From Sinanaerobacter sp. ZZT-01 (GTDB lineage: Bacteria > Bacillota > Clostridia > Peptostreptococcales > Anaerovoracaceae): DNA of 64,000 nt. The notes under the pieces were generated by a model. That model searched no databases and was not told where the DNA came from. It worked only from the letters and a program-made list of their open reading frames with translations. Below are positions 42,933-52,326 of the stretch, in pieces. The stretch spans positions 3,038,001 through 3,102,000 of the forward strand of contig NZ_CP141728.1 in the NCBI RefSeq assembly GCF_035621135.1, written 5' to 3'. Position 1 is the first letter of the stretch; each line of letters opens with the position of its first letter. A program made the position numbers and the translations under genes.

Positions 42933-44306
42933 TTAAGTGTAATTTTTTTTTAATTCCGAAGAAATAAACTGGCCAAGTCGATCATTGATAAGTTTTCCGT
43001 CTTTCAATGCAATACTCCCATTCAGGAGCACAAAATTAATTCCGATTGGCGCAACCGTAATATCCTCAAAAGTTGCTCCATCCATAATAATTTTTGGATC
43101 AAATATAGTTAGGTCTGCATCAAATCCTTCCTGAATTTGCCCCTTCTGATTTAATCCTAATCGCTTCGCTGGTTCAAACGTCATCTTGCGCAATGCATTA
43201 ATCATAGAGATACATTTTGTTTCTCTCACATACCGCCCAAGTACTCTTGGAAAAGTCCCGGCTGCTCTAGGATGCCCATTCCCATTATTAATAATCCCAT
43301 CGCTTGCAATCATCCCATATGGATTAGAAATCGCCTCAGAAATTTCTTCTTCATTCATGACAAATGCAACTGCCAACATTTGCGGATGTTCACTTCTCGC
43401 CTTTACAAACAGTTCTTTATCACAAAAACAGTTTTTATATGGCTCATCCGTCAAAAGTATATCCTCATAGCTTTTATTCCAGCGTTCAAAGCATCCCTCA
43501 TTAAAAACAGCTGAACCAATACTAGTTGAAAAAGCATTGTACGGATAGGTGTCGTAATCTAATTTTGGATTTTCTACAATTGCATCATTGATTTCCTTTA
43601 ATGCATCCTTCATTTGTCCCATTGCAGAACAGCTACTCAAATGTGAAATTTGGAACTTTTTCTTTGATACCTTTGCAATCTCAATCATTTCCCTAATTGC
43701 ATCCGAAGATCCTGCTGAATCTTCACGATAATGCATCGATACAAAGATATCATCATAAGTCAGCTCATTTAGCACCTTAATAACTTCATCAAAGGTAATC
43801 CCAGGATCGTATTCCAATCCAAAAGAAACTCCAAATGCGCCATCTTCAATTTCCTTTTTAATCTTTTTAGAAATTTCTGATACAAGGATCTCCGGTGTTT
43901 CCTCATAGCGCCCCATTCCTGCTTGAGTACGCATGCTGTTATAGCCGGCAAGCAGCATATAATTCACTGGGGCTCCACCCAAACGTGAGATTGTTTTTTT
44001 AAAGCTTCTTACACTTTGATGCTGTAAACCACAGTTTCCGCCTAAGCAAGTCGTAACCCCCATTTTCAACATCATCTCTGAAATAACATACCGCTCCCCT
44101 TCATTGATAAAATCTTCTTCATGCATGTGAATATCAATAAAACCGGGAGAAACAACCTTTCCCTCAGCAGAAATAACTTGCTTCGCAGATTCTGTAACCT
44201 TTCCTATTTTCAAAATTTTTCCATCTTTGATACCAATGTCACCATTGAGCATTTCGCCTTTCTCATAATCAGGGTACTGTGCAGATTTGATGAGGATGTC
44301 TAACAT
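42933..44306 (-). CDS. D-aminoacylase/N-acyl-D-amino-acid deacylase-like amidohydrolase
   Basis: The 457-residue protein belongs to the metal-dependent amidohydrolase superfamily: VVSPGFIDIHMHEED (HxH), GGNCGLQH, FGLEYDPGI, SMHYREDS, QISHLSSCS, and ASDGIINNGNGHPRAAGTFP with the catalytic Asp and His. The GHPRAAGTFPRVL stretch is typical of D-aminoacylases. It is the first gene of the operon, with RBS AAAGGAGGG, behind a palindromic operator candidate. Dihydroorotase-like or D-hydantoinase-like activity is less likely. Confidence 0.87.
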   Translation of the reverse strand: MLDILIKSAQYPDYEKGEMLNGDIGIKDGKILKIGKVTESAKQVISAEGKVVSPGFIDIHMHEEDFINEGERYVISEMMLKMGVTTCLGGNCGLQHQSVRSFKKTISRLGGAPVNYMLLAGYNSMRTQAGMGRYEETPEILVSEISKKIKKEIEDGAFGVSFGLEYDPGITFDEVIKVLNELTYDDIFVSMHYREDSAGSSDAIREMIEIAKVSKKKFQISHLSSCSAMGQMKDALKEINDAIVENPKLDYDTYPYNAFSTSIGSAVFNEGCFERWNKSYEDILLTDEPYKNCFCDKELFVKARSEHPQMLAVAFVMNEEEISEAISNPYGMIASDGIINNGNGHPRAAGTFPRVLGRYVRETKCISMINALRKMTFEPAKRLGLNQKGQIQEGFDADLTIFDPKIIMDGATFEDITVAPIGINFVLLNGSIALKDGKLINDRLGQFISSELKKNYT

Positions 44307-44376
44307 GATATCCCTCCTTTCTTATTCAATTAATCTTTTCTTATGCTTTGCAATCGATATATGATTACACACTTCC

Positions 44377-44417
44377 AAAAGTCCACAATGTGGAATGGGG
44401 TCAGTATATGGACTTTT
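44377..44417. promoter_or_regulatory. Palindromic operator candidate for the IclR regulator
   Basis: A perfect 13-bp dyad TCCACAATGTGGA (44382-44394) is nested in a wider inverted repeat AAAAGTCCA (44377-44385)/TGGACTTTT (44409-44417), 70-110 bp upstream of the amidohydrolase start. IclR proteins bind such short dyads. The rest of the 640-bp gap to iclR holds a terminator, a small ORF and no other gene. Confidence 0.55.
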
Positions 44418-44590
44418 ATGTAGTATATCACTTGCTCCGCACAACGTCAATAAAAATAAGACTGATTTATCAGACTTTTTATTTATTATCTTAGAGGAAA
44501 ATGTGCGTTAATGATATCTGATAATCATGCAAACCTAAAATACTAATATGAAAACCAACATTTTTATAAAAAACCTATTATATAAGCATC

Positions 44591-44701
44591 ATGGGGCTAA
44601 ACGAAAGGAGAATAAAAAAATACATTCAAGAATGGAAAAAGCATGACATTGATTTAAATCAATTAAGTGTGAAAGAGTATACCGAAACTTTCAAGGGTTA
44701 A
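44591..44701 (+). CDS. Possible 36-residue peptide or gene fragment
   Basis: An ATG frame (MGLNERRIKKYIQEWKKHDI, then DLNQLSVKEYTETFKG) has protein-like composition but no clear RBS. It may be an N-terminal piece of a lost gene. Confidence 0.25.
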   Translation: MGLNERRIKKYIQEWKKHDIDLNQLSVKEYTETFKG

Positions 44702-44731
44702 TTGAGTACTACACCTCCCCTCAACTTGAAC

Positions 44732-44762
44732 AAAAAGAAAATCAGCGCCCTTTAGACGCTGA
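44732..44762 (-). terminator. Terminator downstream of the IclR gene
   Basis: Stem TCAGCG/CGCTGA followed on the minus strand by TTTTCTTTTTG. A second palindrome AGGGCTTATAGCCCT lies at 44772-44786. Confidence 0.7.
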
Positions 44763-44944
44763 CCGGTAATGAGGGCTTATAGCCCTATACATTCAATCCT
44801 TATTCATCGCTTAATTAATTTCTGTACCCTTTAGTAGTTGTGTTTCTCAGTATCGATATCCTTAACCCAAATATATCAATTTGTTGTGTACTATTCGTAT
44901 CAAAATGACCTTGAATTTTTTGCTATGTGCCGATAAATCATTCT

Positions 44945-45691
44945 CTATATCAAAATCAAGCTGATACTTCGTGATGCTTCTAATAAATCCTTTATATAAT
45001 TTTCTTTATTTTCATCAAACTGTTTCGATTTGATCGCACCCAAGGAGATACAACCATGAAGACTACCATCATGAAAAAAAACAGGAACCCCTAATCCAAC
45101 CGTGCCATCTAAATATTCATCTATACTGTCAGCATACCCTTTTGCGATTATCTTTTCATATTCCTTTAATAGCACTTTCGGGTCCATGATCGCTCCGGGC
45201 GAAACTCTTTCTAAATTCAAATTAGGAACAATCTCACGCAACTCATTAATTGAATGTGAAAACGCCATCAATACTTTTCCGTAGCAACCTGCATTAATTG
45301 GATAAACCGCACCGGCAATATAGCGAATCCTAGAATCCTGCATTTGTGATTCATAAATACTCACCACATCCGTTCCTTCCAATACAGCATAGCCAACCTG
45401 TTCCCCCGTTTTTCTGGCAACTTCATCAATTATCCTTCGAATCTCTAAAAAAATATCTGTGTGATTCGCATAAATTATGCCTACTTGATAAGCTTTGTAT
45501 CCAATTGTGTATAAGCCATCATAAGTGCGCCGAATGTATCGAAATTCCTCCAATTCATTTAATATGCGGTGTACGGTCGGCTTACTGAACCCTAATTTCT
45601 CACTTAGTTCTTTCGCTGTGTAGGAATATGGTTTTTTAGTAAATTCATTTAATATAAAGATTGCTTTATTAATAGCAGTCACTTTTTTCAT
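44945..45691 (-). CDS. IclR-family transcriptional regulator
   Basis: The 248-residue protein has an N-terminal winged helix (AINKAIFILNEFTKKPYSYT, AKELSEKLGFSKPTVHRILN) and a C-terminal effector domain (YPINAGCYGKVLMAF, SPGAIMDPKVL, DEYLDGTVGLGVPVF). IclR proteins sense small acids and control the catabolic genes beside them, so the amidohydrolase-YfcC-M20 operon downstream is the probable target. It begins 26 bp after pdp on the same strand and may be read through from the pdp-deoB transcript. Confidence 0.9.
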   Translation of the reverse strand: MKKVTAINKAIFILNEFTKKPYSYTAKELSEKLGFSKPTVHRILNELEEFRYIRRTYDGLYTIGYKAYQVGIIYANHTDIFLEIRRIIDEVARKTGEQVGYAVLEGTDVVSIYESQMQDSRIRYIAGAVYPINAGCYGKVLMAFSHSINELREIVPNLNLERVSPGAIMDPKVLLKEYEKIIAKGYADSIDEYLDGTVGLGVPVFFHDGSLHGCISLGAIKSKQFDENKENYIKDLLEASRSISLILI

Positions 45692-45717
45692 GAATATGGT
45701 TATCCTTTCTCTGCCCC

Positions 45718-47022
45718 TTACTCAATGATTTTTTTTATCAGAGATATTTTTCGAGGCATCTTTTTACTGAAAGTAAATGCATCTTCCAGTTCGGTCATCG
45801 CTCTTTGTACTTTATCCTCTCTGTTACCATAAACAGTTGCTAAACACTCCCCTTTTTTCACAGCATCACCTATCTTTTTATGAAGTAGAATTCCAGCTGA
45901 AAGATCAATGGTATCTTCTTTCGTTTCTCTTCCAGCTCCGGTATGTTGAGATGCGACTCCGATCTTTTTTGCTTCTACTTCCAAGAGATATCCCTCTTCC
46001 TTCGCAAAAAGTTTACTCTCATAAGCAGCTGGCGACAAAGAAATATCACCGTGCTCCTTTGAAACAATCCCGCCTTGACGTTCTACAAATTCTAAAAATT
46101 TTCTATATGCACTTCCCGTGTCTAGCGCTTCCTGTGCTAATTGATAGCCGTGTTCTGGTGAATCTGCTTTTTCACCTACAAAAATCATATAGGACGCCAA
46201 CCGTAGACAGAGTTCTTCTATATCCTTCGGTCCATCCCCTTTTAAGGTATTGATTGCTTCTTGCACTTCCAAGCTGTTTCCAACTGCATTTCCAAGAGGT
46301 TGGTTCATATCAGTAATGATCGCAATTGTTTTCTTTCCCGCAGACTTTCCTATAGACACCATAAGATTTGCTAGATGTTCCGCTTCTTCCATCTCTTCCA
46401 TAAATGCACCTTTTCCACATTTTACATCCAAGATAATGGCATCACTTCCCGCTGCCAATTTTTTGCTCATAATACTTGACGTAATCAAAGATGCATTGTC
46501 TACTGTAGCTGTAACGTCTCGAAGTGCATACAATTTCTTATCTGCTGCTGCAATGTGCGCAGTCTGACCAATTACAGAAAGTCCAATCTCATTGACTTGA
46601 TTTACAAATTCTTCCGGTTCAAGTACAGTCCGAAAACCGGGAATGGATTCTAATTTATCGATGGTTCCGCCTGTAAAACCCAAACCCCTTCCCGACATTT
46701 TTGCAATCGGAACGCCACAAGCTGCCGCAATTGGTGCTACAATTAATGTTGTTTTATCACCAACGCCTCCGGTACTATGCTTGTCGACCTTGATTCCCTT
46801 TATTGCAGATAAATCAATGATATCACCGGAATGCTGCATCGCTTCTGTTAAATAAAACGTTTCTTCATCCGTTAATTTCTGAAAAAAAATTGCCATCAAT
46901 AATGCTGCTGCCTGGTAATCAGGAATCACTCCTTTTGTATATCCAGAAATAAAAAATTGAATTTCTTCCCGTGTTAATGTCTTTCCCTCTCTCTTTTTTA
47001 AGATCATATCATTCATATTCAT
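45718..47022 (-). CDS. pdp: Pyrimidine-nucleoside phosphorylase
   Basis: The 434-residue protein is typical of thymidine/pyrimidine-nucleoside phosphorylases: KREGKTLTREEIQFFISGYT, DKHSTGGVGDKTTLIVAP (phosphate loop), KMSGRGLGFTGGTIDKLESI and CGKGAFMEEMEEA, plus the C-terminal domain ASQHTGAGRETKED. It splits uridine/thymidine into base and (deoxy)ribose-1-phosphate, which deoB (10 bp upstream) converts to the 5-phosphate. Cytosolic. RBS GAGGG. Confidence 0.95.
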   Translation of the reverse strand: MNMNDMILKKREGKTLTREEIQFFISGYTKGVIPDYQAAALLMAIFFQKLTDEETFYLTEAMQHSGDIIDLSAIKGIKVDKHSTGGVGDKTTLIVAPIAAACGVPIAKMSGRGLGFTGGTIDKLESIPGFRTVLEPEEFVNQVNEIGLSVIGQTAHIAAADKKLYALRDVTATVDNASLITSSIMSKKLAAGSDAIILDVKCGKGAFMEEMEEAEHLANLMVSIGKSAGKKTIAIITDMNQPLGNAVGNSLEVQEAINTLKGDGPKDIEELCLRLASYMIFVGEKADSPEHGYQLAQEALDTGSAYRKFLEFVERQGGIVSKEHGDISLSPAAYESKLFAKEEGYLLEVEAKKIGVASQHTGAGRETKEDTIDLSAGILLHKKIGDAVKKGECLATVYGNREDKVQRAMTELEDAFTFSKKMPRKISLIKKIIE

Positions 47023-47031
47023 AATCGTCCC

Positions 47032-48198
47032 TCAAGCTTTAATCTCACTCCAAAAACTGCTTCCGATTTCTGTTGGAGCGACCCCCAAATACTCCGAAAT
47101 AGTTGCCCCAATATCAGCAAAAGCCTTTTTGGTTCCCAAATTTACACCTGCTTTTACCGCCTTTCCATAAATAAGAATCGGTACATGTTCCCTGGTGTGA
47201 TCCCATCCGCTGTGCACGGGATCATTACCGTGGTCAGCACAAAGCATCAGAATGTCTTGTTCTCCCATATTTTCCATAATTTCAGGAAGTCGTCGATCAA
47301 ACGCCTCAATTGCTTTTCCATATCCCTGTGGATCTCTCCGATGACCATACAAAGAATCAAAGTCCACGAGATTTGTAAACAACAGTCCATTAAATTCTTG
47401 CTTTAATGCTGCAATTGTCTGATCGACTCCATCCATATTTCCCGAAGTATGAACGGATTCCGTTACCCCCTGATGATTAAAGATATCACTGATTTTTCCA
47501 ACAGCATAAACGGTCTTCCCCGAATCCTTTACATGATCCAAAACCGTTTTTCCCGTTGGAGAAACCGCATAATCCTTACGATCGGAAGTTCTGGTATAGA
47601 CACCGTTCTTCTCTGTAAAAGGTCGAGCAATGACACGGCCGACTTGAACTTCTCCAACCAGCATCTTTCTTGCAATTTCGCAGAAGTGATATAGTTCTTC
47701 CAAAGGGATCACCTCTGTATTTGCTGCTATCTGAAATACACTGTCTGCTGAGGTATATACGATTGGTTTTCCAGTTTTCTTATGTTCTTCCCCCAACTCT
47801 TTAATAATCTCTGTGCCGGAAGCTGCATAATTCCCCAATGTCTCTCGACCGATAGCCTTTTCGTATTCTTTCATAAATTGATCGGGAAACTTTGGAAAAG
47901 TCTTAAACGGTACTTCCGTCAAGAGGCCTGCAATTTCCCAATGCCCCGTAATGGTATCCTTGCCTTTCGATTTTTCAGCTAGGCGTCCATAAGAGCCGAT
48001 CGGATTTTGCACTTTTCCAATTCCTGACACACCATCAATTCCGCCAAATCCAAGTTGAAGCAAATTTGGAATATGAAAACTTGTCATCTTTTCAGCAATA
48101 TGCTTTAACGTGTTTGCCCCCTGATCTCCATATTCAGCTGCATCCGGTAACTCCCCGATTCCCAAACTATCCAGAACAATCAATGTCACTCGTTTCAT
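47032..48198 (-). CDS. deoB: Phosphopentomutase
   Basis: The 388-residue alkaline-phosphatase-superfamily enzyme has VLDSLGIGELPDA (metal site), GHWEIAGL, the phosphorylated-Thr region KGKDTITGHWE, MLCADHGNDPVHSGWDHTRE and VPILIYG. It interconverts (deoxy)ribose 1- and 5-phosphate using Mn2+. It is in the same unit as pdp, giving a nucleoside-salvage pair that feeds pentose phosphate into central metabolism. Confidence 0.95.
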   Translation of the reverse strand: MKRVTLIVLDSLGIGELPDAAEYGDQGANTLKHIAEKMTSFHIPNLLQLGFGGIDGVSGIGKVQNPIGSYGRLAEKSKGKDTITGHWEIAGLLTEVPFKTFPKFPDQFMKEYEKAIGRETLGNYAASGTEIIKELGEEHKKTGKPIVYTSADSVFQIAANTEVIPLEELYHFCEIARKMLVGEVQVGRVIARPFTEKNGVYTRTSDRKDYAVSPTGKTVLDHVKDSGKTVYAVGKISDIFNHQGVTESVHTSGNMDGVDQTIAALKQEFNGLLFTNLVDFDSLYGHRRDPQGYGKAIEAFDRRLPEIMENMGEQDILMLCADHGNDPVHSGWDHTREHVPILIYGKAVKAGVNLGTKKAFADIGATISEYLGVAPTEIGSSFWSEIKA

Positions 48199-48241
48199 CC
48201 TATCCCTCTTTTCTTTTAATTTTTAATCAGTAATTTTCACT

Positions 48242-48946
48242 TTATGATTCCTTTTCTAATTGCAAAGGAACACACTCTAATTTATCACAAGAAGTCAAGT
48301 AATATTCAATTCCGTTTTTCATTCCCTGCAATCCGTTTTTATATGCTTCTCTTCCATGTAAATGTCCGTAAACAACTTTTTTAACACCAAACTCTTCAAA
48401 GATATCAGTAAACCCGGATGATTCCAATTTTTCGTTGGTTGGTGGAAAATGCAGCACAGCGATAAGCTCTTTGCTGCTCTCTCCATTCTTAACCGCATTT
48501 TCTAAGGAAAGACGCAAGCGCCCAAGCTCCCTTTGATAAATTTTTTGATCCTGCTGCGTAAATCCGGATTCTCCTGGACAAGTCCATCCTCTCGATCCAC
48601 AGATTCTGTGATTTTCAGTTTCATAATAAGTGTTTTGTATAAATGTCAAATGTTCAAAAAGCTTATTCAATTTTCCAATCGAATTCCACCATAAATCATG
48701 GTTTCCCTTAAACAATACCTTCTTACCCGGCAGATCGTCGATCCATTTTAAATCTTCCATCGCTTCCGCCAAGCGCAATCCCCAAGAAATGTCACCGGGA
48801 ATGATAACTGTATCCTCTTCTTTAATAAGCTTCATCCAATTTTTTTTAATGCGTTCTGCATGATTTACCCATTGGCCGCCATAAATATCCATTGGCTTAT
48901 CCACTGACAACGATAAGTGTAAATCTGCAATTACAAATATGCTCAT
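48242..48946 (-). CDS. Calcineurin-like metallophosphoesterase
   Basis: The 234-residue protein has the di-metal motifs IADLHLS, PGDISWG, FKGNHDLWW, AVLHFPPTN and VYGHLHGRE. It belongs to a clostridial phosphoesterase group of unknown substrate. The ATGA overlap with rmuC upstream shows translational coupling. Cytosolic. Confidence 0.88.
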   Translation of the reverse strand: MSIFVIADLHLSLSVDKPMDIYGGQWVNHAERIKKNWMKLIKEEDTVIIPGDISWGLRLAEAMEDLKWIDDLPGKKVLFKGNHDLWWNSIGKLNKLFEHLTFIQNTYYETENHRICGSRGWTCPGESGFTQQDQKIYQRELGRLRLSLENAVKNGESSKELIAVLHFPPTNEKLESSGFTDIFEEFGVKKVVYGHLHGREAYKNGLQGMKNGIEYYLTSCDKLECVPLQLEKES

Positions 48947-50232
48947 CCTTCGTTTTCTCCAAGCTCTGTCGAATCAATATCTAATACTATGCGGCTACTG
49001 TCTTCCGGTAAGCTTGTTACATTTCTAAGCTTACTTTGGATTTTACGTGTTCGTGTCCCGACTAATTTATCCAGCTCCGCATTAGCCTGAGTAATACGGA
49101 ACTGGGTCGCCGCTAAAACATCGCCAAATTTATCAAATTCTGTTTTGACGGCACCAAGAACATTCCATACATCACTGGAATGTTTCTGAATTGCCAATGT
49201 TTTAAATCCCATCTGTAAACTATTGAGCAAAGCTCCCATTGTTGTCGGCCCCGCTATATTTACTTTATACTCCCTTTGAAGAGTTTCGATTAACCCTCTT
49301 CTTACAACTTCGGCATATAATCCTTCGAACGGAAGAAACATAATCGCAAAATCAGTAGTCTGCGGTGGCTCTATGTATTTATCACGTATACTCTTTGCAA
49401 ACGATTTTATCGTTCGTTCTAAAATTGCACCAGCTGCCTCCGCCTCTATACGATCGTTATTTTCATATGCCTGCATTAATCTGGAATACGCATCAGCAGG
49501 AAATTTTGCATCAATTGGGAGATAAACCACTTCCTCATTTTCGCCAGGAAGCTTAATTGCAAACTCAACTCTCTCCGTACTTCCTTTTTTGGTTGTAATA
49601 TTTTCTTCGTATTGCTCTGGTGATAGTATCTGTTCTAAAATAGCTCCCAATTGTATCTCTCCTAGAATACCTCTGGTTTTTACATTGGAAAGCACTCTTT
49701 TTAAATCTCCTACACCAGAAGCAAGTGTCTGCATTTCTCCCAATCCTTTATAAACCTGTTCCAAACGATTGCTCACAAGCTGAAAAGACTGACCGATACG
49801 TTCTTCTAACGTCTTTTGCAGTTTCTCATCAACAGTCTGGCGCATTTGATCTAGACGCTTACCGTTATCCTCCTGCAATGAGGATAGACGAATTTCTATC
49901 ATGCTTCTTATATTATCCAATTTTTGTTCATTTTGAATAGAATTATCTTTTAATCGATTGTCCAATTGCCCAAGCATTACGTTTACTGTTTTCTGTAACG
50001 TATTCACTCGTTCTGAAAGCTGTCCAGTCAGTTCTGCCAGTCGCTTATCCTGCAAATCTGCTGTCTGCTTTTGTGTTGCATTCAGCAATTCACCCAAGCC
50101 TTGAAAACTTCTCTGAATATACTGCAAAGTTTCTTGCCTCGTACTCTTAATTTCCTGCTTTACACCAGCTAACCCCAATGCTCCCAATATTCCAAAAATG
50201 AATAGAATAACAATTATAAAAAGTGTTTCCAT
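48943..50232 (-). CDS. rmuC: DNA recombination protein RmuC
   Basis: The 429-residue protein starts with a membrane helix (LFIIVILFIFGILGALGLAG). A long coiled coil (about 25-190) follows, then the RmuC nuclease-like domain (GILGEIQLGAILEQILSPEQ, YLPIDAKFPADAYSRLMQAY, FAIMFLPFEGLYAEVVRRG). RmuC limits inverted-repeat-mediated rearrangements in E. coli. It is the first gene of the rmuC-phosphoesterase-deoB-pdp run, divergent from feoA. Confidence 0.92.
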   Translation of the reverse strand: METLFIIVILFIFGILGALGLAGVKQEIKSTRQETLQYIQRSFQGLGELLNATQKQTADLQDKRLAELTGQLSERVNTLQKTVNVMLGQLDNRLKDNSIQNEQKLDNIRSMIEIRLSSLQEDNGKRLDQMRQTVDEKLQKTLEERIGQSFQLVSNRLEQVYKGLGEMQTLASGVGDLKRVLSNVKTRGILGEIQLGAILEQILSPEQYEENITTKKGSTERVEFAIKLPGENEEVVYLPIDAKFPADAYSRLMQAYENNDRIEAEAAGAILERTIKSFAKSIRDKYIEPPQTTDFAIMFLPFEGLYAEVVRRGLIETLQREYKVNIAGPTTMGALLNSLQMGFKTLAIQKHSSDVWNVLGAVKTEFDKFGDVLAATQFRITQANAELDKLVGTRTRKIQSKLRNVTSLPEDSSRIVLDIDSTELGENEG

Positions 50233-50275
50233 TTTTCCCCCTACGTATACTTTTAATCAATCGAATATGCATTCC

Positions 50276-50298
50276 ATGCTATACATATAGTATAGCAT
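50276..50298. promoter_or_regulatory. 23-bp perfect palindrome upstream of feoAB
   Basis: ATGCTATAC-ATATA-GTATAGCAT lies in the 79-bp divergent rmuC/feoA region, ending 13 bp before the feoA ATG and abutting its RBS. It is long enough for a dimeric repressor; iron control by a DtxR- or Fur-type regulator is the natural expectation. The sequence is not a classical Fur box. Confidence 0.65.
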
Positions 50299-50311
50299 AA
50301 AGGAGAGTAAC

Positions 50312-50581
50312 ATGAAAAAAAAATATACATCTTTTGGATTCTCACTCCCCCTTTCTCAAATAAGAAAAAATCAGTCTGTACAAATACTTTCCATTCCAAA
50401 TACTGACGTTCGAAGTCAAGCGCTCCGTCTGGGAATGATGGAGGGGAGCTCAGTTTTATGTTTAGAAAAACTTCGCCACGGTCCCATTGTGCTATTAGTC
50501 GAAAACCAACAAATTGCAATTGGTTATCTTTTAACACAGAATATAAGAATCATTCCTCTAAAATCACTTTATTACAAATAG
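50312..50581 (+). CDS. feoA: FeoA-domain protein
   Basis: The 89-residue SH3-like protein has the FeoA pattern: QIRKNQSVQILSIPNTDVRS, ALRLGMMEGSSVLCLEKL, GPIVLLVENQQIAIG. FeoA is a small cytosolic partner of the FeoB ferrous iron transporter. Its gene is 11 bp upstream of feoB. RBS AAAGGAG. Confidence 0.9.
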   Translation: MKKKYTSFGFSLPLSQIRKNQSVQILSIPNTDVRSQALRLGMMEGSSVLCLEKLRHGPIVLLVENQQIAIGYLLTQNIRIIPLKSLYYK

Positions 50582-50592
50582 GGAGGCTTTAA

Positions 50593-52326
50593 ATGAAAGA
50601 ACACCCTTTGCTTACCTTAGTCGGTAACCCTAACGTTGGAAAATCTGTACTATTTCAACATATTACCGGCATTTATGCTGAAGTATCAAACTTCCCCGGA
50701 ACAACTGTAGAAATAACGGAAGGCACATTTGAAAATCTACGAGTTATGGATGCACCCGGCGTTTTTGGTTTATCTTGTGAAAATGAAGAAGAACGTGTTA
50801 CTTTAAGCGCAGTCCTACAATCGGATCTCATTGTAAACGTAATAGATGGAACACAGCTTCATAGAGATTTATTTCTGACATCACAGTTGATTGATTTAGG
50901 AAAACCTATGATCATTTTAGTCAATATGATGGATGAAGTACGAAAAAAACACATCTACATAGATTTTGACACTTTATTCAAACGTTTCGGTGTCCCTATC
51001 GTTGCAGTGTCGGGGCGAAAAGGAAATGGTGTTTCTCAAATGAAGCATGTTATTCTTAATGGTGGATGTACGGGACAACCCTTTGTGCCCTATTCACATA
51101 AGCTTCCATTTTTAAGCGCACCTGAATACAAGGAAGAAGCAAATCAGATCCGTAGAAAAGAAATCAATCGTCTTTTAAAAAGTTCTTACATTACTAGAAA
51201 TAAGCTTTCCAAGTGCGAGCTTTTATTCATTCATCCATTTTTTGGATTTCTTTTTCTAATGCTGATTGCATCTGCCATATATTTTATTCTTGGAAAAGTT
51301 CTTGCACAGGAAGTCATTCACTTTACAGAAGATTTCCTGATGGGAACATTCTACTTTAATTGGATCACGGGACTGCTTGAACCTTTTTTTTCAACCGATT
51401 CATTATCAGGCTATCTTCTTATTGGAGAGTACGGCCTTTTGACTATGGTTCCGATCTATCTATTTGGGTTACTACTTCCCCTCGTTGCAGGCTTTCACTT
51501 TCTTCTTTCTATTTTAGAGGATTGCGGGATTCTATGTCGTATCGCTGTTTTAATGGATCGTATCTTTTCTAAATTTGGATTAAACGGAAAAGCTGTTATT
51601 CCAATTCTATTAGGCTTTGGTTGTGTTACGATGGCGCTCATCACAACGCGTATTTTAGGAACAAAACGAGAGCGATTAATTGCATCGGCGCTTCTTTGTA
51701 TCGGAATTCCCTGCTCTGCACAATTTGCAATTCTTTTAGCCATTTCTTCACAGCTGTCGTTTCCATCACTTTGTATTTATCTCTTTACGATTCTGTCTCT
51801 CTTCTTTTTCATTGGGATTTTTCTGAATCGTACACTGCCCGGGAAATCTTCCGAATTATTTTTGGTTCTTCCTCCATTAAGGAGACCTGTTGCTCTGAAT
51901 TTATTAAAAAAAACTGCCCAAAAAACAAAGCACTTTCTCCATGACGCAGGAACGATGTTTGTTTTAGGCAGTATATTACTTTCTTTACTTGCTTATTTTA
52001 ACGGGTTTGCTTTCCTTTATCAGCATCTTGAACCTCTAACCACCTCAATTTTAGGCTTGCCGCCTCAAACTTCCGGATTGTTTCTCATGTGTATGATAAA
52101 AAAAGATTTAGGAGCAGCCCATCTCTATTCTATGATATCTGATGGACTTTTAAATGAACCACAAATCGTAATTGTCCTTACTGTAGTGACCCTCTTTGTT
52201 CCTTGCTTTGCTTCTTTCGCTGTATTAATAAAAGAACAATCTCTCCTGCAAAGCTTGCTGATCTGGTTTAGCAGTATGCTCTTGGCTTTTACTGTGGGAG
52301 CGGTGCTTGCACAGGTTTTACTATAA
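50593..52326 (+). CDS. feoB: FeoB ferrous iron transporter
   Basis: The 577-residue protein has an N-terminal G domain (GNPNVGKSVLF, NFPGTTVE, DAPGVFGL, NMMD), a short helical GDI region and a membrane part with two gate repeats (IPILLGFGCVTMALITTRIL, GTKRERLIASALLCIGIPCS). It imports Fe2+. It is shorter than the usual 600-700 residues, with a compact GDI domain. Its last 38 bp overlap, tail to tail, the LTA-synthase-like gene. Confidence 0.92.
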   Translation: MKEHPLLTLVGNPNVGKSVLFQHITGIYAEVSNFPGTTVEITEGTFENLRVMDAPGVFGLSCENEEERVTLSAVLQSDLIVNVIDGTQLHRDLFLTSQLIDLGKPMIILVNMMDEVRKKHIYIDFDTLFKRFGVPIVAVSGRKGNGVSQMKHVILNGGCTGQPFVPYSHKLPFLSAPEYKEEANQIRRKEINRLLKSSYITRNKLSKCELLFIHPFFGFLFLMLIASAIYFILGKVLAQEVIHFTEDFLMGTFYFNWITGLLEPFFSTDSLSGYLLIGEYGLLTMVPIYLFGLLLPLVAGFHFLLSILEDCGILCRIAVLMDRIFSKFGLNGKAVIPILLGFGCVTMALITTRILGTKRERLIASALLCIGIPCSAQFAILLAISSQLSFPSLCIYLFTILSLFFFIGIFLNRTLPGKSSELFLVLPPLRRPVALNLLKKTAQKTKHFLHDAGTMFVLGSILLSLLAYFNGFAFLYQHLEPLTTSILGLPPQTSGLFLMCMIKKDLGAAHLYSMISDGLLNEPQIVIVLTVVTLFVPCFASFAVLIKEQSLLQSLLIWFSSMLLAFTVGAVLAQVLL

